64,000 bases of DNA from Olleya sp. Hel_I_94 (GTDB taxonomy: Bacteria; Bacteroidota; Bacteroidia; Flavobacteriales; Flavobacteriaceae): NCBI RefSeq assembly GCF_007827365.1, contig NZ_VISI01000002.1:811001-875000 (forward strand), read 5' to 3'. Of this stretch, positions 34,667 to 43,357 are shown piece by piece. Numbering within the stretch: the first letter of the stretch is position 1; each line of letters begins with the position of its first letter. The position numbers and the translations under genes were made by a program. The notes beneath the pieces were generated by a model. It worked only from the letters and a program-made list of their open reading frames with translations, did not search any database and was not told where the DNA came from.

Positions 34667-35125
34667 ATGCAAAAAAAGATAAACATACTTAACAAAAAGG
34701 CTAAATTTCAATATGAAATTTTAGATAAATACACTGCTGGAATTGTTTTATCCGGAACAGAGATTAAATCCATTAGAAATAGTCAAGCGTCTATTGCCGA
34801 ATCTTTTTGCGAGTTTAATGAGCAAGGTGAATTATTTGTTATTAATATGAATATCCAGGAATATGCATTTGGTAACTATTATAACCATAGACCAAAAGCA
34901 GAACGTAAATTGTTACTTAACAAACGTGAACTTAAAAAATTATTAAAAGAGGTAAACACGTCTGGTTTAACAATCATTCCGTTACGTCTATTTTTAAACG
35001 AAAAAGGGTTAGCCAAATTAGATATTGCTTTAGCTAAAGGAAAAAAACTTTACGATAAACGCGAAACGCTTAAGGATAGAGATAATAAACGTGATTTAGA
35101 TCGTATTAAAAAATCTTTCAACTAA
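34667..35125 (+). CDS. smpB: SsrA-binding protein SmpB
   Basis: SmpB binds tmRNA and delivers it to stalled ribosomes for trans-translation. The 152 residues have the OB-fold landmarks: LNKKAKFQYEILDKYTAGIVL at the start, LSGTEIKSIR (near 28), YNHRPKAERKLLL (near 76) and the basic tail KGKKLYDKRETLKDRD, which inserts in the decoding centre. No tmRNA gene is seen in the window. Confidence 0.97.
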   Translation: MQKKINILNKKAKFQYEILDKYTAGIVLSGTEIKSIRNSQASIAESFCEFNEQGELFVINMNIQEYAFGNYYNHRPKAERKLLLNKRELKKLLKEVNTSGLTIIPLRLFLNEKGLAKLDIALAKGKKLYDKRETLKDRDNKRDLDRIKKSFN

Positions 35126-35274
35126 ACATCAGTTTTACTTATGCTGCTTCCGTTTATGCTTTAGTTTCGACTAAAACAAAAATAGCAGACCTTTCTTTTT
35201 TTATTTTTCTTCAAGAAAAACTTTATAATTTTTATAACAATATTCAATTTCAATAAGTTATATGTTTGAGGCTA

Positions 35275-35303
35275 GGCAACCTTTTTATAAAAATGTGCGT
35301 CTA
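35275..35303 (+). promoter_or_regulatory. ECF-sigma-type promoter upstream of the DUF5686 gene
   Basis: GGCAACC (35275-35281), 16 bases, CGTCTA (35298-35303). The GGaACC / CGTCta pair with 16-base spacing is the general ECF (group 4 sigma) pattern. It lies 27 bases before the 35331 start. A primary-type TATGTTTG at 35261-35268 just upstream could be a second promoter. No ECF sigma or anti-sigma gene is in the window. Confidence 0.55.
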
Positions 35304-35330
35304 TACTATTAAACAACCAACTTAAAAAAA

Positions 35331-37799
35331 ATGAAATATTCCTTACTTACACTATTTACTTTAGTTAGCAGTTTTGCTTTTGCACAAATTACAGGTACTG
35401 TAACATCCAACCAAAACGACCCACTGCCTGTAGTCAATATTTTTATTGAAAACACGTACACTGGTACTACAACCAATAATGATGGTAATTACATTTTGGA
35501 CCTTTCAAAAACGGGAGAATATACCATTACCTTTCAATACTTAGGTTATAAGACTATAAAAAAACAAGTTAACGTTACAAAGTTTCCGTTTGTACTTGAT
35601 GTTGTTTTAGTAGAAGAAGATATTAACTTAGATGAGGTTGTTATAAATTCGGATGAAAATCCAGCAAATGCAATTATCAGACAGACTATTGCTAAACGTA
35701 AAGAAAATCTAAATAAACTTAAATCGTTTAAAGCCGAATTTTACTCAAGAGGTTTACTAAAAATGGTCGATGTCCCAGAAAAAATTATGGGTCAAGAGGT
35801 TGGTGATTTGGATGGTGCATTAGACTCGACCAGAACTGGTATTGTCTATTTATCTGAGACAATATCCAAACTAGAATACCAATCTCCTAAACCTATCAAA
35901 GAAACTATTGTCGCTTCTAAAATTAGTGGAGACAGCAATGGTTTTAGTTTTAATAATGCGACTGACGTCGAATTTAATTTTTATCAAAACACCTTTGAGT
36001 TAGGTAGCGAGATTGTATCTCCTATTGCGGACTTTGCCTTTAACTATTACAAATACAAACTAGTAGGTACGTTTTACGACGACTTAGGCAACCTTATTAA
36101 TAAAATTGAATTACTTCCTAAACGTAAAAATGATAAAGCATTTGGAGGCTATATATATATCGTTGAAGACCAATGGAGTTTATTTGGTACAGACGTTACA
36201 CTAACTGGACAACAAGCGCAAATACCAGCTGTAGATTTATTTAAAATTAAACAAACCTTTACCTATTACGACCAAGAAAAACAATGGGTTAAAACCACTC
36301 AATTATTTGATTTTGAGTTTGGAATATTTGGCTTTAATGGTGATGGTCGTTTTACAGCTGCTTACAGTGATTATGATTTTAACCCTAATTTTGATAAAAA
36401 GAATTTTACAAGAGAAGTACTTTCGTTTCAAGATAATGCCAATAAAAAAGACTCAGTATATTGGGAAACCAAAAGACCTGTGCCTTTAACTAGTGTAGAA
36501 GCAAATGACTATGTTAGAAGAGACAGCATACAATTAATCAGAGAATCAAAAACCTATTTAGACTCTGTAGACCAAGTTGACAACAAGTTTAAAATTGGTG
36601 ATATTTTAGGTGGCTATAGTTATCGTGACTCGTATAACAAAACGTATTTTAATATCTCCTCTCCTATTACTAAACTAGGTTTTAACACAGTACAAGGTTG
36701 GAATGGTTCATTAACCGCAAGCTATACTAAGCGTTTTAAAGACGATAGTCCAGAGTATTTTAATATGTCATCTACTATTAATTATGGCGAGTCTGAGGAT
36801 AGATTAAGAGCAACAGGAATTATTAATTACAGATTTGATAAAAAAAATAGAGCATTTGTGTCCTTATCAGGAGGTAGTAAAGTTGAGCAGTTTAATCCTA
36901 ACCTAACTAGTTTAGATTTCTTAAACACATCATATTCCCTTTGGGCCGAAAAAAATTATCTAAAAATCTACGATCGTAATTTTGCACAATTAAATTATAG
37001 TCAAGAGTTGCTAAACGGTTTACATGTGTATTCTGACCTAAGTTATAACGATCGTAAACCATTATTTAACACTACAGATCAAACTTGGCAACCTCAAGAC
37101 AACAGAGACTACAGTAGTAACAATCCAATAGATCCTACCGCAAATGGTGTTGCATCTTTTGATGCGCACAATATCATGAAGTTTAATCTTAATACACGTA
37201 TTAACTTTGGACAAAATTACATGAGTTACCCATTTGGAAAATACAACCTTCCTAATAGTAAAATCCCGACCTTATATCTAGGTTACGAAAAAGGTTTTGG
37301 AAGTAGTAATGCTGATTATAATTTTGATCAATTTAAAGCTCAAATTTACCAAAGCTTAAACCTAGGTAACAAAGGTGATTTAACCTACTTAGCAAAAGGA
37401 GGAATATTTAATAATGCAGACGATATTGCTTTTGTAGACTACCACCATTTTAATGGTAATCAAACCAATACGGTTATAGACGGTAATTACATAAATGCCT
37501 TTAAAATACTACCATATTACGCTTTAAGTACTAATAAGGCTTACGCCGAATTTCATGCAGAACACAACTTTAAAGGGTACATTTTAAACAAAATTCCGTT
37601 ACTAAATAAGCTTAATTTTAATTTGGTTGCTGGATTTAATGCAGCAGCAACTAAAGAAAACAAACCATACACCGAATATTCGCTTGGATTAAGCAATTTA
37701 GGTTGGGGTAAAATGCGCTTTTTACGTGTAGATTATGTGCGTGCTTACCAAGGAAGTGGTTTGGTTAACGATACCTTTATGTTTGGGTTTAGTTTTTAA
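35331..37799 (+). CDS. DUF5686 outer-membrane protein with carboxypeptidase-like regulatory domain
   Basis: The protein has 822 residues. The signal peptide ends at FAFAQITG (near 19). Residues 20-105 are a CarboxypepD_reg-like beta domain (ITGTVTSNQNDPLPVVNIFIE, then EYTITFQYLGYKTIKKQV). The rest is the DUF5686 region, with a long C-terminal set of amphipathic strands ending FMFGFSF, which suggests an outer-membrane barrel with terminal phenylalanine. The plan resembles TonB-dependent receptors without the plug. Function unknown. An ECF-type promoter precedes it, and its 3' end is partly duplicated at 40998. Confidence 0.82.
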   Translation: MKYSLLTLFTLVSSFAFAQITGTVTSNQNDPLPVVNIFIENTYTGTTTNNDGNYILDLSKTGEYTITFQYLGYKTIKKQVNVTKFPFVLDVVLVEEDINLDEVVINSDENPANAIIRQTIAKRKENLNKLKSFKAEFYSRGLLKMVDVPEKIMGQEVGDLDGALDSTRTGIVYLSETISKLEYQSPKPIKETIVASKISGDSNGFSFNNATDVEFNFYQNTFELGSEIVSPIADFAFNYYKYKLVGTFYDDLGNLINKIELLPKRKNDKAFGGYIYIVEDQWSLFGTDVTLTGQQAQIPAVDLFKIKQTFTYYDQEKQWVKTTQLFDFEFGIFGFNGDGRFTAAYSDYDFNPNFDKKNFTREVLSFQDNANKKDSVYWETKRPVPLTSVEANDYVRRDSIQLIRESKTYLDSVDQVDNKFKIGDILGGYSYRDSYNKTYFNISSPITKLGFNTVQGWNGSLTASYTKRFKDDSPEYFNMSSTINYGESEDRLRATGIINYRFDKKNRAFVSLSGGSKVEQFNPNLTSLDFLNTSYSLWAEKNYLKIYDRNFAQLNYSQELLNGLHVYSDLSYNDRKPLFNTTDQTWQPQDNRDYSSNNPIDPTANGVASFDAHNIMKFNLNTRINFGQNYMSYPFGKYNLPNSKIPTLYLGYEKGFGSSNADYNFDQFKAQIYQSLNLGNKGDLTYLAKGGIFNNADDIAFVDYHHFNGNQTNTVIDGNYINAFKILPYYALSTNKAYAEFHAEHNFKGYILNKIPLLNKLNFNLVAGFNAAATKENKPYTEYSLGLSNLGWGKMRFLRVDYVRAYQGSGLVNDTFMFGFSF

Positions 37800-37921
37800 G
37801 TGATAAACAGTTTTTAATAAAAAATAGTAATACAAAAAAGTATACAACTTTAGAAAAACTGTGTAAGTCCTTTTTCCATCTCCAAACTACCTTTGTCTTA
37901 TAAATTTAAAAGATAAACACA

Positions 37922-38872
37922 ATGGAAAAAAATCAATTTGGAAAAAAGGGATGGACACCAGATAAAATTAATAGCTTAAAAGGAAAAACGTATGTAATAA
38001 CTGGTACCACAAGTGGTACAGGCTTTGAAGCTGCTAAAATATTATTATCAAAAGGCGCTAAAGTAGTAATGCTTAACCGTAATAATAAAAAAGCCAATAA
38101 TACTATTGCCTTATTAAAGTTAGAACTTGGTAATACTATTGATGTTTCTAATATTGAAATGGATTTGGCTGAACTAGCATCTGTTAAAAAAGCAGCTTTA
38201 GAAGTCAATCAAACCATACTTCATATTGATGCATTAATCTGTAATGCTGCAATTGCGCAAGTCCCTAAACAAACCCTTACTGTTGATGGTTTTGAAAGTC
38301 AATTAGGAGTAAACCATTATGGTAATTTTTTACTACAAGGTTTACTTTTTCCTCTTATTGAAAAATCAAATGGACGTATAGTTACTGTTGGTAGTGAAGG
38401 TTATAAAATGGGAATTAAAACCATTAAATTTGATGACATGAATTGGGATAAAAACTATAATCCCAATGCGGTTTACAGTCAATGTAAACTTGCTCAAATC
38501 ATGTCTGTTTATGAGTTACAAGATAGACTTAAAAATGCAGGTAAAACAAATGTAAAAGTGTATGCTTGTCATCCTGGTGCTTCTAGAACCTCTTTAATTA
38601 AAACTAGTGGTAGCTTAATGACTAGGTTTATTTGGCAATTGATGAAACTATCTCCTTTTGTACAATCTGCAGAAAAAGGAGCGTATCCAGAATTAATGTG
38701 TGCTACAGAACTTAACCTTAATCAAAAGGGGTTTTATGGACCTACAGGTAGAAATTATTGGACTGGACCTGTTGGAGAATGTAAACTAGAACCTCATGCC
38801 AAAGATAAAACTGTAATGGAAAAACTTTGGAAAGTGTCAGAACAAGCAGTAAACTTTAATTGGAATTTATAA
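37922..38872 (+). CDS. SDR-family oxidoreductase (protochlorophyllide-reductase/retinol-dehydrogenase-like)
   Basis: The protein has 316 residues. The Rossmann motif TGTTSGTGFEAAKIL starts near residue 27 and the family NAA-equivalent is CNAAIA (near 105). The catalytic site is YSQCKLA (near 180), a proper YxxxK. This sub-type is usually annotated near RDH or POR-like SDRs, which act on hydrophobic alcohols, aldehydes or ketones. It is the first gene of a four-gene plus-strand block, 10 bases ahead of a START-like gene, and may supply or modify the lipid-like ligand of that protein. Confidence 0.85.
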   Translation: MEKNQFGKKGWTPDKINSLKGKTYVITGTTSGTGFEAAKILLSKGAKVVMLNRNNKKANNTIALLKLELGNTIDVSNIEMDLAELASVKKAALEVNQTILHIDALICNAAIAQVPKQTLTVDGFESQLGVNHYGNFLLQGLLFPLIEKSNGRIVTVGSEGYKMGIKTIKFDDMNWDKNYNPNAVYSQCKLAQIMSVYELQDRLKNAGKTNVKVYACHPGASRTSLIKTSGSLMTRFIWQLMKLSPFVQSAEKGAYPELMCATELNLNQKGFYGPTGRNYWTGPVGECKLEPHAKDKTVMEKLWKVSEQAVNFNWNL

Positions 38873-38882
38873 ACATATTATT

Positions 38883-39494
38883 ATGAAACATATTAAATAC
38901 CTAAGTATAGTAGTAGTCTTAATAATAGCTAGTAATGCTTTTTCTCAAACTAGAAATTGGACAGAAAAAACCTTAAAAGACGGAAAAACTACAGTAAAAT
39001 ATGAACTAGTAAAAGAAGATGAAGGGACTCACTTTTATTATATAGCTCAAACGACTGTAAACACGACTTTAGATAAATTAGATACTTATTTTTCTAACAC
39101 CGAAAATCATAAACTATTTTTAGAAAGAACACCTATTACTAAACAAATAGAAAAAACTTCTGACAACCAATGGATAGCGTATTACTATTTTAATGCGCCT
39201 TGGCCTCTTTCCGACAGTGATTTAGTAATTAAAATCACTCGTTATAAAGCAGACAACAAACTTAAATTTATTGCAACAGCTACCACCAGCGACTATAAAA
39301 CTAAGGATGTTGAAAGAATGAAAACCTATAAAGTAATCTACGAATTCGAAAAAATTGATGAATCAACAACTAAAATTACTTACAATGCAGATTACATACC
39401 AATTGGGTCCATTCCTAACTTTTTAATAAAAACATGGTTCCCAAAAGGTCCTGCTAATATTGTTATAAATTTAGGAGCTACAAGACAAAAGTAA
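38883..39494 (+). CDS. Secreted START-like (SRPBCC) domain protein
   Basis: The protein has 203 residues. A signal peptide ends at NAFSQTRN (near 21). The mature part has the helix-grip pattern of START/SRPBCC domains: FYYIAQTTVNTTLDKLDTYF, WIAYYYFNAPWPLSDSDLVI (near 100) and the long C-terminal helix around IPNFLIKTWFPKGPANIV. START domains bind hydrophobic ligands. The signal peptide places it in the periplasm. It follows the SDR gene by 10 bases. Confidence 0.8.
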   Translation: MKHIKYLSIVVVLIIASNAFSQTRNWTEKTLKDGKTTVKYELVKEDEGTHFYYIAQTTVNTTLDKLDTYFSNTENHKLFLERTPITKQIEKTSDNQWIAYYYFNAPWPLSDSDLVIKITRYKADNKLKFIATATTSDYKTKDVERMKTYKVIYEFEKIDESTTKITYNADYIPIGSIPNFLIKTWFPKGPANIVINLGATRQK

Positions 39495-39561
39495 TATTTG
39501 ATTAAAAATCAGTAATTTTAAATTACATCTTAAGTATTTTAAATGTAATACACCATTAAAA

Positions 39562-40473
39562 ATGAAACACTTTAAAACACTATCCGCGTATTTAAACTAT
39601 CTAGAATTGCCTAGACCAGAGCATCCTATGCTTAGCATATTTACATCCAAAGAAGATGGTTTTTTACCGTGTCCCAGAGAAAGCTCTCCTCCTATCACTA
39701 CAGATTGTTATTCAATAAGTTTAAAAAAATTCGTGAAAGGAGATCTTAATTATGGACGCACTAAATACGATTTTACAAATGGAGCTTTAATTTTTATAGC
39801 GCCAAAACAAGTACTACAATGGGATAATAGTGTCGTATTTGAACAAAAAGGCTTTAGTATTAATTTGCACGAAGATTTTTTAAAAGGAACAGAATTAGCA
39901 CATCAAATAAAAAAATATGGATTCTTTGCGTATTCCGCTAACGAAGCATTACACCTCTCTCCAAAAGAAGAAAGACAAATCGAAGCTTTAGTTAAAAATA
40001 TTGAAATAGAATACCAAAACAATCAAGATGAATTTAGTAAAGACATCATTATCTCGCAATTAAGTACGCTTTTAAAATATGCTAATCGGTTTTACGAAAG
40101 ACAGTTTTTAAACAGAAAAGAACTATGCAATAGCTTATTAGAACAATTTAACAAACAACTAATTGACTATTTTGAATCAGGACTTTTACATGAAAACGGT
40201 ATACCAAGTATAGCAGAAATAGCAACTAAAATGTCAGTATCTAAACGCTATTTAAGTGATACACTTAAAATTGAAACAGGTAAAACTACAACCGAACATT
40301 TGCAGTTATATTTAATAGACCAAGCTAAGAATAGTTTATTAAAACCTAACAAAAGCATCGCTGAAGTGGCTTATGAGTTAGGCTTCGAGTATCCTCAGTA
40401 TTTTTCAAGAGTATTTAAAAAGAAAGAAGGTATTAGTCCAACCAAATACCGAGAATTATATAAAACGAATTAA
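39562..40473 (+). CDS. AraC-family transcriptional regulator
   Basis: The protein has 303 residues. A poorly conserved N-terminal sensing domain spans about 1-190. The C-terminal AraC double helix-turn-helix has SIAEIATKMSVSKRYLSDTL (near 214) and SIAEVAYELGFEYPQYFSRV (near 266), ending GISPTKYREL. This is the subtype common in flavobacteria next to SDR and alkylphosphonate-type enzymes. It probably controls the block in which it lies. The effector is unknown. Confidence 0.9.
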   Translation: MKHFKTLSAYLNYLELPRPEHPMLSIFTSKEDGFLPCPRESSPPITTDCYSISLKKFVKGDLNYGRTKYDFTNGALIFIAPKQVLQWDNSVVFEQKGFSINLHEDFLKGTELAHQIKKYGFFAYSANEALHLSPKEERQIEALVKNIEIEYQNNQDEFSKDIIISQLSTLLKYANRFYERQFLNRKELCNSLLEQFNKQLIDYFESGLLHENGIPSIAEIATKMSVSKRYLSDTLKIETGKTTTEHLQLYLIDQAKNSLLKPNKSIAEVAYELGFEYPQYFSRVFKKKEGISPTKYRELYKTN

Positions 40474-40477
40474 CAGT

Positions 40478-40993
40478 ATGGATATTTTAAAAACAGCAAC
40501 AGATTGGGCAAAAGCCGAGCTTTTTTCAACACCTTTTTTTGTAGTGTTTGGACTACTATTTTTAGCAGCAAGTATCGGGTTTTGGCAATTAGGAAAAACA
40601 GATATAGCAAGAGCTTACATTATACCTACACTAGTAGCAGGACTATTATTAACAGTCATTGGATTAGGTTTGTTTTTTACAAACAAATCAAGAGTCACAG
40701 CGTTTAAAACTGCCTATAATACAAATGCTTCAACTTTTGTAAAATCAGAAATTGATCGTACAGAAAGTACTTTAAAAGAATATCAAACAGTAGTCTTTAA
40801 AGCCATTCCTGTAATTATTATTGTAGCTGCATTATTAATCCTACTTATTAGTAGTCCAACCTGGCGTGCAATTAGTGTTACTACTATTGCAATGCTAATA
40901 GTCATTTTAATAATTGATGGTTCAGCACATGCAAGAATAAAAGACTATAACAATCAATTACAGCTATACGTAAAACAACATAATATTAAATAA
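40478..40993 (+). CDS. Hypothetical membrane protein with four transmembrane helices
   Basis: The protein has 171 residues. Hydrophobic segments fall at about 19-36, 46-68, 108-127 and 130-148, with a charged soluble stretch between helices 2 and 3 that has a weak coiled-coil character. There is no signal peptide beyond the first helix. It starts 4 bases after the AraC stop, so it is translationally linked to the regulator. Family not recognised. Its stop codon is followed at once by the duplicated fragment of the DUF5686 3' end. Confidence 0.65.
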   Translation: MDILKTATDWAKAELFSTPFFVVFGLLFLAASIGFWQLGKTDIARAYIIPTLVAGLLLTVIGLGLFFTNKSRVTAFKTAYNTNASTFVKSEIDRTESTLKEYQTVVFKAIPVIIIVAALLILLISSPTWRAISVTTIAMLIVILIIDGSAHARIKDYNNQLQLYVKQHNIK

Positions 40994-40997
40994 TTTA

Positions 40998-41045
40998 GTT
41001 AACTATACCTTTATGTTTGGGTTTGGGTTTGGGTTTGGGTTTGGG
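40998..41045 (+). repeat. Duplicated 3' end of the DUF5686 gene with an expanded TTTGGG tract
   Basis: Bases 40998-41024 match 37764-37790 (inside the DUF5686 gene) at 26 of 27 positions. After that the TTTGGG hexamer repeats five times (41016-41045) before TTTTAA. In the old reading frame it would encode VNYTFMF then alternating G and F, ending in F and a stop, compared with the VNDTFMFGFSF tail of the real gene. Confidence 0.8.
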
Positions 41046-41061
41046 TTTTAATATCGGTATA

Positions 41062-41685
41062 CTACTTACTAAACAAATAGATTACGTTACCAATACCAAC
41101 AATACCAGTTAAACAACCTAAAATAAAATCCATTTTAGAAGCAATATAAGTTAGTTTATGTTCAATATTTTTAGCAACAATCGCATAAATCGTGTATAAA
41201 GTAAAAGACCCAATGGTAGAACCGATTGAAAAATAAAAAGCAGTAAACACAGTGTATTCAAAGTATTTAAAACCAATTAACAACGAAATAAATGTAAAGT
41301 AAAACGGTATAGCCATCATATTTAATGAGGACATTAAAATACCGTAAAAATAGGATTTAGATTTAGGAATTTCTTTCTCACTAACTTCCTTTTTAGGAGA
41401 AAAATAAAGTCTAAAAAAATTAATAGACAATAAAAACAGAATACCTGTTCCTATTTTTTGAATTAAGGTTATGTATTCAGAATTTTTCATTAAAACATTA
41501 GCCAAATAAGCGCCTAAATTGGCTTGAAAAAACAAAACTGTAGCATAACCAGCTATTAAATAAAATGTAGATTTTTTACCGTTTTTTAAGCTATACTTTA
41601 CTACCGTTAAATTTAGAAAACTAGGTGTAATACTTCCTAAGGCAGCAATACAAAAACCTAATAGTAAGCAAATAAAAAATGTCAT
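41062..41685 (-). CDS. LysE/RhtB-family transporter
   Basis: The protein has 207 residues with six predicted helices. The first reads FFICLLLGFCIAALGSITPSFLNL, which has the P-x-x-x-N-L loop of LysE exporters, and the following NGKKSTFYLIAGYATVLFF is the usual G-rich helix 2. These proteins export amino acids or similar solutes. The polar loop near residue 100 (SPKKEVSEKEIPKSK) is typical. It is transcribed toward the duplicated repeat, from which its stop is 16 bases away. Substrate unknown. Confidence 0.82.
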   Translation of the reverse strand: MTFFICLLLGFCIAALGSITPSFLNLTVVKYSLKNGKKSTFYLIAGYATVLFFQANLGAYLANVLMKNSEYITLIQKIGTGILFLLSINFFRLYFSPKKEVSEKEIPKSKSYFYGILMSSLNMMAIPFYFTFISLLIGFKYFEYTVFTAFYFSIGSTIGSFTLYTIYAIVAKNIEHKLTYIASKMDFILGCLTGIVGIGNVIYLFSK

Positions 41686-41870
41686 AATTTATTAGTATTT
41701 ATAAGCAAACAAAGAAACAACATGTGTGGCTTATTATTAGTAGCTATTAACATTTTTTAAGACTTAACTTAAATTTCAAAAAATAAAAAGCTTTTGTATT
41801 TTACAGTATTCACTTTAATCAAGTACAGTTTTTCCGTAATTTTGATAATTCATTTTAGCACTTTTAAATA

Positions 41871-42545
41871 ATGAATTATTTTTTACAACGCATATCATAC
41901 ATTGTATTACTATCATGTATTTTTTTAAGTTGCAATACAAAAACTAACACCAATTTTCAGTTAAAAGAAGGTGATTTACTGTTTCAAAACACAGGATCAG
42001 ACGACATTGATAATGCTATAAAGGACGTTACAGCAACCGCTTCTGCCAAAAATTATTCTCATGTTGGTATGGCTATGCAAAAAGACAACAAATGGTTTGT
42101 GGTGGAAGCTATACCTAAACAAGGCGTTTGCATAACACCAATAGCTAAATTTTTAGAAAGGAATAAAAATAAATTTAATAAATCGCAAACCACAGTTGCG
42201 AGGCTAGACAACTACTACAAGCCCTATATAAAAACAGCCATAAACTATGGTATTACCAGAGTTAATACACCTTATGATGATATTTTTTTATGGGATGACA
42301 CATCCTATTATTGCTCAGAGTTAGTTTACAAAATGTTTTCAACTCAAAACTTACCTAAAGATTCCATTCCGTTTTTGACACACCCAATGACTTTTAACAA
42401 TAGTTCTGGTCAACCAATGACTAGTTGGGTTAAATATTACAAAGCTCGCAACCAATCAATTCCAGAAGGTATTGAAGGTACAAACCCTAATTTAATGGCA
42501 AGCAGTAATCATATTACGTTTGTTCATGATTACGAAAATGACTAG
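41871..42545 (+). CDS. YiiX/YebB-like lipoprotein, permuted NlpC/P60 fold
   Basis: The protein has 224 residues. The signal YIVLLSCIFLSC ends with a lipobox, the acylated cysteine near residue 21. The permuted papain-like domain has its histidine first (H64 in NYSHVGMA) and its cysteine later (C148 in YYCSELVYK), the hallmark of the YiiX family of amidases or peptidases. LKEGDLLFQNTGSD near residue 31 is the conserved opening. It probably acts on cell wall or lipid-linked amides in the periplasm. It stands alone between two oppositely directed genes. Confidence 0.85.
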   Translation: MNYFLQRISYIVLLSCIFLSCNTKTNTNFQLKEGDLLFQNTGSDDIDNAIKDVTATASAKNYSHVGMAMQKDNKWFVVEAIPKQGVCITPIAKFLERNKNKFNKSQTTVARLDNYYKPYIKTAINYGITRVNTPYDDIFLWDDTSYYCSELVYKMFSTQNLPKDSIPFLTHPMTFNNSSGQPMTSWVKYYKARNQSIPEGIEGTNPNLMASSNHITFVHDYEND

Positions 42546-42556
42546 AACTTAATCTA

Positions 42557-43198
42557 CTAATTCTTATCCTCCAAAAGCGGAACAAATCTAAACTCGCCAA
42601 ACTCTGTTTTCTCAAAATCCTTTGGACCTTTTCTAACAAAAAGCGTCATAGTTTGCACTTTATCTCCAACAGGAATTACTAAACGTCCTCCAATTTCTAA
42701 TTGTGCTAGTAAAGGGTTAGGCACAAAAGGTGCTCCTGCAGTTACAATAATACTACTAAAAGGTGCTTCGGTTTTTAAACCTTTATAACCATCTCCAAAA
42801 ATTAGTTTTTTTGCTCTATAGCCTAATTTTGGCAAAAAACGACTCGTAATTTTAAACAACTCTTGTTGCCTTTCAATGCTATATACTTTAGCACCAAGTT
42901 CGCACAGCACAGCAGTCTGATAGCCACTACCTGTGCCAATCTCTAACACTTTATCACCTCGTTTAACTTGCATTAATTCGGTTTGAAAAGCTACAGTATA
43001 AGGCTGAGAAATGGTTTGATCTGCTGCAATAGGAAATGCCTTATCCTGATACGCATGATCTAAAAAACTAGAATCCATAAACAAATGTCTTGGTATTCTG
43101 CCAATTGCAGCCAAAACTGCGGTATTAGTAATTCCTTTGTCCTTCAAAACAGCTACTAGTTGCTGTCGTAAGCCTTGATGTTTAAAAGTATCTTTCAA
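42557..43198 (-). CDS. pcm: Protein-L-isoaspartate O-methyltransferase
   Basis: Pcm methylates L-isoaspartyl residues in damaged proteins using S-adenosylmethionine. The 213 residues carry the SAM motif I LEIGTGSGYQTAVL (near 80), the QTISQPYTVA substrate segment (near 60), and the late motifs IIVTAGAPFVPNPL and GGRLVIPVG. Translation probably starts at TTG 43198. It is convergent with yiiX, with 11 bases between the stops. Confidence 0.93.
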   Translation of the reverse strand: MKDTFKHQGLRQQLVAVLKDKGITNTAVLAAIGRIPRHLFMDSSFLDHAYQDKAFPIAADQTISQPYTVAFQTELMQVKRGDKVLEIGTGSGYQTAVLCELGAKVYSIERQQELFKITSRFLPKLGYRAKKLIFGDGYKGLKTEAPFSSIIVTAGAPFVPNPLLAQLEIGGRLVIPVGDKVQTMTLFVRKGPKDFEKTEFGEFRFVPLLEDKN

Positions 43199-43331
43199 TG
43201 GTAATGGATAGTTTAGAGCATAAAATTACTTCAAAAATATAACCCTGAAAAGGTTTTCATTCAATTTATAATTTTGTCTTAAATCCTGTATATAATTATC
43301 AAATTGATATTAAATAGTGTATAAAAAAACT

Positions 43332-43339
43332 TATTTTTG
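43332..43339 (+). promoter_or_regulatory. -7 box TATTTTTG upstream of the Gfo/Idh/MocA gene
   Basis: An exact TAnnTTTG match 18 bases before the ATG at 43358. It overlaps a TTG codon in the same frame, which argues that translation does not start there. Confidence 0.45.
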
Positions 43340-43357
43340 TTGAAAACAGAACAAACT

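Noticed and set aside
41016..41045. TTTGGG array as a telomere-like or CRISPR-like repeat
   Set aside because: Only five perfect hexamers with no spacers. The flanks show it arose by slippage in a copied 3' gene end.
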